Below are positions 39,717 to 45,853 of a stretch of DNA of 45,853 nucleotides, piece by piece. Each line of letters begins with the position of its first letter. The stretch's first letter is position 1. The stretch is taken from NCBI GenBank assembly GCA_017450105.1, contig JAFSXC010000013.1, positions 1-45,853 of the forward strand, read 5' to 3'. Origin of the DNA: Lachnospiraceae bacterium. GTDB taxonomy: Bacteria; Bacillota; Clostridia; Lachnospirales; Lachnospiraceae. The notes below the pieces were generated by a model, which did not search any database, had not been told where the DNA came from, and saw only the letters and a program-made list of their open reading frames with translations. The translations under genes were made by a program, and so were the position numbers.

Positions 39717-40977
39717 TGTCCTCCCGCTTTGGGCCCACGCCCACCATGGTAACGGGAACCTGCAGGAACTCCTCGGCAAACGTAATGTAATTACGGCAGT
39801 TTTCGGGGAGTTCTTCAAATTTCCGGATTCCGCGGATATCCGTCTGCCATCCCGGAAGGACTTTAAATACCGGCTTCGCTTTTTTCAGCTCCGCAGTCAC
39901 CGGGAAATCCTCGGTAACCCTTCCATTGATCTCATATCCGATACAGACCGGGATCTCCGGCAGATATCCCAGCACATCCAGAACCGTAAAGGCCGCCTCC
40001 GTTGCTCCCTGCAGGCGGCAGCCATAGCGCGAAGCCACAAGGTCCAGCCATCCGACTCTTCTGGGTCTTCCGGTCGTAGCGCCGTATTCTCCGCCGTCTC
40101 CGCCGCGTCTTCTTAATTCCTCCGCTTCGTCTCCGAAGATCTCGCTCACGAATTCTCCCGCGCCCACCGCGCTGGAATATGCCTTCACCACCGCAATCAC
40201 ATCCCTGATCTCATAAGGCGGCAGCCCCGCGCCGATGGCCCCGTAGGCAGCCAGGGTCGAGGACGAGGTCACCATCGGATAGATTCCGTGGTCCGGATCT
40301 TTTAAGGTCCCGAGCTGTCCCTCCAGAAGGACGTTCCTGCCCTCCTTTAAGGCCCTGTGAAGAAAAGCCGACACATCGGCAATATACGGCTTTAACGCGT
40401 CACGGTACGAAAGCAGCTCCGCCATGATCTCCTCTTTTTTCAGCGGCTCCTTCCCGTAAAGATGCACAGCGAGAGCATTCTTCTGCGCCAGCACCCGCTC
40501 CGCTTTTTCCGACAGCGCCTCCTCGTCAAACAGCTCCGATACCTGGAAGCCCGTTTTGGCATATTTATCGGAGTAAAAGGGAGCGATCCCGGATTTCGTG
40601 GATCCGAAGGAGGCCTTTCCGAGCCTCTCCTCCTCCCATTGATCAAACAGAATATGGTAGCTCATCACAAGCTGCGCGCGGTCCGAGATCATGAGCTTCA
40701 CATCAGGAACCCCTCTCTCCTCAAGGTTCTTAAGCTCCTCCATAACCTTTTGCACATTCAGCGCAACCCCGTTGCCGATGATGTTTGTAATATGTGAATG
40801 GAAGACCCCCGAGGGAAGCGTATGCAGCGCGAACTTTCCATACGGATTCACGATCGTATGTCCCGCGTTTGCTCCTCCCTGAAACCGGATCACGATATCG
40901 GCCTGCTCCGCCAGCATATCGGTAATCTTTCCCTTTCCTTCGTCTCCCCAGTTTGCTCCTACAACTGCTTTTACCAT
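39694..40977 (-). CDS. purA: Adenylosuccinate synthetase
   Basis: This 427-residue GTP-dependent enzyme joins IMP and aspartate to form adenylosuccinate in AMP synthesis. It has the P-loop GANWGDEGKGKITDM near the start, GGANAGHTIV, TGRPRRVGWLDLVA in the middle and VGVGPKREDII at the C-terminus. Length is normal. GGAGAAACC lies close to the ATG. It follows degV across 65 nt, which hold a hairpin of 8 bp with one G-U pair, and may be co-transcribed. The last 23 bp overlap the opposing small membrane protein gene. Confidence 0.97.
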   Translation of the reverse strand: MVKAVVGANWGDEGKGKITDMLAEQADIVIRFQGGANAGHTIVNPYGKFALHTLPSGVFHSHITNIIGNGVALNVQKVMEELKNLEERGVPDVKLMISDRAQLVMSYHILFDQWEEERLGKASFGSTKSGIAPFYSDKYAKTGFQVSELFDEEALSEKAERVLAQKNALAVHLYGKEPLKKEEIMAELLSYRDALKPYIADVSAFLHRALKEGRNVLLEGQLGTLKDPDHGIYPMVTSSSTLAAYGAIGAGLPPYEIRDVIAVVKAYSSAVGAGEFVSEIFGDEAEELRRRGGDGGEYGATTGRPRRVGWLDLVASRYGCRLQGATEAAFTVLDVLGYLPEIPVCIGYEINGRVTEDFPVTAELKKAKPVFKVLPGWQTDIRGIRKFEELPENCRNYITFAEEFLQVPVTMVGVGPKREDIIYRPAR

Positions 40978-41042
40978 GGTTTCTCCTTGTCCTGCAGCTT
41001 CCCCTTGCGAAGCCGCAAACTCTCTTTTTTCCGGTCAGCTTA

Positions 41043-41903
41043 TCAGATCGCGTGGCTGCAGGCGATGGCCAGCGCTCCGGGTCCGATGTGGCAGGCCACC
41101 GACAGGGACAGGGGCTGTACAACGATCTCTCTTTCCCCGTATTCCTTGATGATCTCCTCCCGCCATCTCTCCGCCGGTTCTCTGTCCTTCGAGTAGGCAA
41201 GCTCCAGGTGGATATTTTTCCCCTTCGGATCCTTAAACCGCTCCTTAAAGTCCTGCATCATGGCCTCGAGCATGATCGCCTTGGCTTTCTTAACATTTCT
41301 GGCCTTTGCATAGGCATCCAGTCTCTCTCCCTGGATCTGCAGCACCGGCTTTAAGCGGAGCATGGTTCCGAGAGCCGCCGCCGCGGGCGTAATCCGGCCT
41401 CCGCGCTTCAGATACGTCAGTGTATCCACCATAATATAAATACTGGATTCCATCTTCTCCGAAAGCAGACGGTAACGGATCTCCGCCGCTCCCTTCCCCT
41501 GGGCCGCCAGACTCATGGCATCCAGCACGCTCTGCCGCTGGGTCACGGATATTCTCTGGTTATCCACGACCTGTACCTTCCCGCCGTAGTCATTCGCCAG
41601 CATCATGGCCGTAGCGCAGGAGCTGGACAGACCGCTGGACATCGGAATATAGACAACCTCGTCATAGTCCTTCAAAGCCTGATCCCAAAGCGCCGTCACC
41701 TTTCCGGGCTCGGGCATCGAGGTGGAAATCTGCGCGCCTTCATACAGAAGGTCGTAAAACTCCTCCTGCGTAAGGTCGATATCTTCAAAATATTCCTTCC
41801 CGTTAATCATAAAAGGCATCGGCTGGACCAGGATCCCGAGCTTCTTCGCCTCGCTCTGGGTAATCCCGCTGTTGCTGTCAGTAATAATCGCAGTTCTGCT
41901 CAT
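41043..41903 (-). CDS. DegV family fatty-acid-binding protein
   Basis: This 286-residue protein is a DegV-fold member; FakB relatives present fatty acids to the kinase FakA for phosphorylation and phospholipid synthesis. TDSNSGI near the start, ISTSMPEPG and SGLSSSCATAMML are in line with the family's ligand-binding loops, and LKRGGRITPAAAALG is a typical late motif. GGAGGT lies 8 nt before the ATG at 41903; a longer in-frame extension is unlikely. A promoter lies 42-70 nt upstream. No fakA-like gene is in the window. Confidence 0.9.
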   Translation of the reverse strand: MSRTAIITDSNSGITQSEAKKLGILVQPMPFMINGKEYFEDIDLTQEEFYDLLYEGAQISTSMPEPGKVTALWDQALKDYDEVVYIPMSSGLSSSCATAMMLANDYGGKVQVVDNQRISVTQRQSVLDAMSLAAQGKGAAEIRYRLLSEKMESSIYIMVDTLTYLKRGGRITPAAAALGTMLRLKPVLQIQGERLDAYAKARNVKKAKAIMLEAMMQDFKERFKDPKGKNIHLELAYSKDREPAERWREEIIKEYGEREIVVQPLSLSVACHIGPGALAIACSHAI

Positions 41904-41944
41904 CTTAGAAACCTCCATTTTCTCAAAACCCACATGCAGGAGTA

Positions 41945-41973
41945 ATCGTATCACAGTTTTTTTCAATAAACAA
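41945..41973 (-). promoter_or_regulatory. Promoter of degV
   Basis: TTGTTT (41968-41973), a 17-nt spacer and TACGAT (41945-41950) lie on the minus strand with the start near 41938, about 35 nt upstream of the ATG. Confidence 0.7.
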
Positions 41974-42171
41974 GACCGGAGAACGCCGGGGCGGGTCTAT
42001 ATTGTTGTTTGGTTACTGTTCACACCTCAATGTCATTAACTTAAGCCCAAAACCTTCCTCATAACGCGAGTAAGAGGGCCCGGACCGAGCACGGGGGACC
42101 GATGCTTTTCCGGGAGGACTTATTTTTCGCGGGGCCCCCGCGCACTTAAGTCCGGGCAGCCAACCCCCACG

Positions 42172-42199
42172 AAAAAAAGCCCCGCAGAATATGCAGGGC
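42172..42199 (-). terminator. Terminator after the 84-residue gene
   Basis: GCCCTGCA pairs with TGCGGGGC (one U-G pair, 8 bp) around TATTC and is followed by seven T residues on the minus strand. Confidence 0.9.
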
Positions 42200-42218
42200 G
42201 TCCAGGAAGGGGCGGTAA

Positions 42219-42473
42219 TTACACGTTTCCTTCGATCATATACTCGATCAGCTTCTTCGCATCTTCGGGATCATAAGCAACCAGCTCGATCTCCGGGATC
42301 TCCGGCTTTACTTCTCCGGAGGGAGTAAAGATATTGGTCAGCGACACAAACTGCGACAGCTTCGATTTTAAGTTCAGGCGGTCTCCTTCCCCTGTAACCA
42401 GCTCGACCGTACCCTTGCACGAATCCACTACCTCGAAAAACTTCTCCACATTCTTAATATTCTGGATTTTCAT
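42219..42473 (-). CDS. Small conserved-type protein of unknown function
   Basis: This 84-residue cytosolic protein has alternating helices and strands; its length and pattern (MKIQNIKNVEKFFEVV then GTVELVTGEGDRLNLKSKLSQ) suggest a small alpha/beta domain, possibly HPr-like, but no active-site His is obvious and I cannot assign a family. It has a perfect AAGGAGG 8 nt before the ATG, its own promoter and a strong terminator, so it is a monocistronic gene and very likely well expressed. Confidence 0.75.
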   Translation of the reverse strand: MKIQNIKNVEKFFEVVDSCKGTVELVTGEGDRLNLKSKLSQFVSLTNIFTPSGEVKPEIPEIELVAYDPEDAKKLIEYMIEGNV

Positions 42474-42506
42474 ATTTTTTTCCTCCTTTTTCTTTTCTAC
42501 ACCCCA

Positions 42507-42534
42507 AGTATATCACGAATCCATTCTCAGTCAA
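42507..42534 (-). promoter_or_regulatory. Promoter of the 84-residue gene
   Basis: TTGACT (42529-42534), a 16-nt spacer and TATACT (42507-42512) lie on the minus strand; the start is near 42500, about 27 nt before the ATG. Confidence 0.75.
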
Positions 42535-42554
42535 CGCCAAACTTGTATGATTTT

Positions 42555-42580
42555 TACAAATATTACTGTCGAATATTGTA
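42555..42580. promoter_or_regulatory. Imperfect inverted repeat upstream of the 84-residue gene
   Basis: TACAAATATT and AATATTGTA flank 7 nt, about 20-45 bp upstream of the -35. It could be an activator or repressor site. The match is imperfect and the region is AT-rich, so chance is possible. Confidence 0.3.
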
Positions 42581-42607
42581 CATTATTCACAAAGCCGAAA
42601 CAGCAAC

Positions 42608-42633
42608 GAAGCGGCTCCGTCAGGAGCCGCTTC
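42608..42633 (-). terminator. Hairpin downstream of groEL, probable terminator
   Basis: A perfect 11-bp stem (GAAGCGGCTCC with GGAGCCGCTTC) and 4-nt loop lie 12 nt after the groEL stop. The T-run is poor, so termination strength is uncertain. Confidence 0.65.
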
Positions 42634-42645
42634 CAATACTTCAGA

Positions 42646-44274
<1,629 letters not shown>

Positions 44275-44296
44275 TCACTCCTTTTTTTATTCCTGA

Positions 44297-44581
44297 TTAC
44301 TCTACCGTTGCCAGAATGTCGTTCTGACGGACGATCACATATTCCTCGCCTTCCAGCTTTACTTCCGTTCCGGAATACTTGGAATAGATCACCTTCTGTC
44401 CCTTCTTGACCTGCATCTTGACTTCCTTTCCGTCAACAATGCCGCCGGGGCCTACTGCGATCACCTCCGCTTCCTGAGGCTTTTCCTGTGCGCTTCCCGT
44501 CAGGATAATGCCGGAAGCAGTTTTCTCTTCCGCTTCGAGCTGCTTTAACACGACTCTGTCCTGAAGTGGTACTAATTTCAT
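44297..44581 (-). CDS. groES: 10 kDa co-chaperonin GroES
   Basis: This 94-residue co-chaperonin caps the GroEL ring. It starts MKLVPLQDRVVLKQLEAEEKTASGIILTG (in part), has the mobile loop around SGIILTGSAQE and the family's YSKYSGTEVKLEGEEYVIVRQNDILA (in part). GGAGG is just upstream of the ATG. It is the first gene of the groESL operon with CIRCE and a strong promoter upstream. Confidence 0.98.
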   Translation of the reverse strand: MKLVPLQDRVVLKQLEAEEKTASGIILTGSAQEKPQEAEVIAVGPGGIVDGKEVKMQVKKGQKVIYSKYSGTEVKLEGEEYVIVRQNDILATVE

Positions 44582-44612
44582 TGCTTCTTCCTCCTTACTT
44601 GGTTTTGACTTA

Positions 44613-44639
44613 TTAGCACTCTTTTCGTTTGAGTGCTAA
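44613..44639. promoter_or_regulatory. CIRCE operator (HrcA-binding site)
   Basis: TTAGCACTC, nine bases and GAGTGCTAA form a perfect CIRCE element. It starts a few bases after the predicted transcription start of groES, the position from which HrcA represses in Firmicutes. The hrcA gene is not in the window. Confidence 0.97.
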
Positions 44640-44650
44640 CCGATGGCTCT

Positions 44651-44679
44651 ATCATATGAATATCGCCCTCACATTGCAA
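44651..44679 (-). promoter_or_regulatory. Promoter of groES-groEL
   Basis: TTGCAA (44674-44679), a 17-nt spacer and TATGAT (44651-44656) form a sigma-A promoter. The start is near 44644, next to CIRCE. Confidence 0.88.
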
Positions 44680-44777
44680 GCAGGCATATTTCCGAAATTT
44701 AAAAGGTTTTCTTCAATTATCTCTGTTTTTCTCAAAAATCATCTTTTTTTCTATGTTTTTCTTTTGGCAGTCATGCT

Positions 44778-45853
44778 TCACACTGTGATCACATACAAAA
44801 CGTCATCCTCAGTCGTAAGGGCTTTATACTGGTCCTCGGTCAGGAATTCGACCTTTGAGGAGGACAGGCCCTGCATATTGCCGAGCATTTCCTCGTTTTC
44901 GGCCTTCATCGCCGCATATTCCTCCTTCAGGCCCTCCAACGTTTCCTTCTGTGCCTCCAGCGTCTCCTTCTGTGTATCCAGCGTCTCCTTCTGGGTCTTC
45001 ATGTCCTCGAGCTGGGCGGTGAGCTGCTCCTTCTGGCTCTCCAGCAGCTCCTGCTGATCGGAAAGCCTTCCCTCCAGCTCGGTTTTGGCATCCTGCAGCC
45101 TGGTCTTCTCGTTCGACAGTTCCTTCGACAGCTCGCGAAGCGTTGTTTCCTTTTCCAGGATCCGGCTTTCCAGCTCCGCTGCCCTTCTCTGCAGCTCCGC
45201 GCAGGAATTGGAGAGCATCCCGTAGGCCTCCTTCAGATTCACGCCGTTGCTGGTCTTTAAGGAGCTCTGGAAATAGTTGATATTGCTCTCAAGCGCCGCC
45301 AGCTTTCCGTCCGCCGAGCCGAATTCCTTTTTCGTCGTGGTCAGCTCCTGCTTCAGATCGTTAATGGAACCGGCTGCCGTATGAAGCTCCTGCTTCGCGT
45401 TCTCCAGCTCTGTTTTCGCCTCCTCGATCTTCCGGTTCTGAGCCACCGTATCCGATTCCAGGGAAGCCACCCGGTTGTTCGTGGTTTTTACATAGGCCTC
45501 CTCCTCGGTCTGTCTGAGCATCAGATTATCGATCTTCTCCCCATACGCCCCCGTCTCCCTGGAAAGCGCCGAAAGTTTTTCCGAGGTCAGGGCCGAGTCC
45601 TTCTGCAGCGCCTCGATCGCCGCCTCATTCACACTCGCGGTCCGCAGCACCGAATCCATGTTTTTCGTCACATATTCCGCCACATAATGGTAGGTTTCCT
45701 CGGTCAGCTTCTCCCGGTTCTGCTCCAGAAGGGACGTCATGGCACTTTCAATGGAGTTGTTCAGCTCACTCCTTACCAGTCTTGTAAGCTGGTCCTTCTG
45801 TCCCGCCGAAAACGCCTCACCGGTCTTCGCATACCTGCGGTCGATCTCGGTCA
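44778..45853 (-). CDS. Coiled-coil protein with tail-fibre-like C-terminus, partial
   Basis: At least 357 residues are visible; the frame stays open past an internal ATG at 45740 to the window edge, so the start is outside. Nearly all of it is a helical coiled coil, including the repeats QKETLDT, QKETLEA and QKETLEG. Its end, FLTEDQYKALTTEDDVLYVIT, resembles C-terminal segments common on phage tail and fibre-type proteins, where LT-xx-QY-xx-L-xxxD-xLY is frequent. This is an eye match. No phage genes or export signal are in view. Function is unknown; a cell-surface or prophage-derived fibre is one option, a cytoplasmic filament another. It stops about 100 bp before the groES promoter. Confidence 0.7.
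   Translation of the reverse strand, partial: TEIDRRYAKTGEAFSAGQKDQLTRLVRSELNNSIESAMTSLLEQNREKLTEETYHYVAEYVTKNMDSVLRTASVNEAAIEALQKDSALTSEKLSALSRETGAYGEKIDNLMLRQTEEEAYVKTTNNRVASLESDTVAQNRKIEEAKTELENAKQELHTAAGSINDLKQELTTTKKEFGSADGKLAALESNINYFQSSLKTSNGVNLKEAYGMLSNSCAELQRRAAELESRILEKETTLRELSKELSNEKTRLQDAKTELEGRLSDQQELLESQKEQLTAQLEDMKTQKETLDTQKETLEAQKETLEGLKEEYAAMKAENEEMLGNMQGLSSSKVEFLTEDQYKALTTEDDVLYVITV

Larger units (their letters stand above)
41904..42218. other. Intergenic region between the small protein gene and degV
   Basis: This 315-nt gap holds the degV promoter (41945-41973) and the terminator of the 84-residue gene (42172-42199). Between them, about 42000-42170 has a GC-rich palindrome (CGCGGGG-C-CCCCGCG, 42128-42142) and a TTGGTTACTGTTCAC stretch similar to 25080-25094. 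I see no coding region and no RNA family that I recognise. Confidence 0.6.

Noticed and set aside
42000-42170. Structured RNA gene in the degV upstream gap
   Set aside because: GC-rich palindromes are visible, but no tRNA, SRP RNA, 6S or riboswitch signature was found and no promoter is clear.

Overview
The window looks like a chromosomal core region of a moderately GC-rich, Gram-positive, anaerobic Firmicute, most likely a Clostridia member close to Lachnospiraceae. Supporting signs are an NfnAB-type transhydrogenase, HrcA/CIRCE control of groESL, an mraZ-led division cluster, strong AAGGAGG-type ribosome binding sites, several TTG start codons and DUF5722-type secreted proteins. The family-level placement is inference from gene content. 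Almost everything is on the minus strand. Only a PlsY-like gene (31207-31776) and a 79-residue membrane protein (39477-39716) are on the plus strand.

Layout from left to right (minus-strand operons read right to left). 190-3293: a BMP/PnrA-type lipoprotein and a short UvrD-like helicase. 3461-6650: nfnA-nfnB and a diacylglycerol-kinase-like gene with stop/start overlaps, under a TTGTAA/TATAAT promoter. 6743-10234: two COG0523 (CobW-like) GTPases and a polytopic membrane protein. One GTPase has an 88-residue His/Asp/Glu tract; the other carries a C-terminal part that resembles DUF1980. 10373-15101: beta-CASP metallo-hydrolase, a small acidic protein, argS and a membrane-anchored metallo-beta-lactamase-fold protein. 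15174-24959: the division and wall cluster mraZ-rsmH-ftsL-ftsI-mraY-murD-ftsW-ftsQ-ftsZ, with a clear promoter and a phased GTGG repeat array (MraZ box) in front. murE, murF, murG and ftsA are absent from it. 25197-27829: tandem paralogous secreted DUF5722-like proteins separated and flanked by a dispersed palindromic element. 28080-30035: thrS, with its own promoter and no space for a T-box.

30131-32398: an isolated metal-type ABC permease whose promoter carries a Fur-family-like 7-1-7 operator, a divergent PlsY-like gene, and a UlaG-like metallo-hydrolase that overlaps it tail to tail. 32445-34610: a membrane SpoIIE/PP2C phosphatase with an extracellular sensor. 34786-36862: a radical SAM/SPASM protein and a SEC-C protein. 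36919-39352: a tightly coupled rpe, IspD/TarI-like and TarJ-like trio, best read as making a CDP-pentitol for a wall or surface polymer. 39477-41903: the small membrane protein, purA and a DegV protein. 42219-45853: a small conserved protein, groES-groEL under CIRCE, and a coiled-coil protein truncated by the window edge.

No tRNA, rRNA, CRISPR array, transposase or prophage was recognised. The least ordinary items are the GTPase pair, the rpe-cytidylyltransferase-dehydrogenase module, the orphan permease with its candidate operator, the paired DUF5722 proteins, and the dispersed palindromic elements around them.
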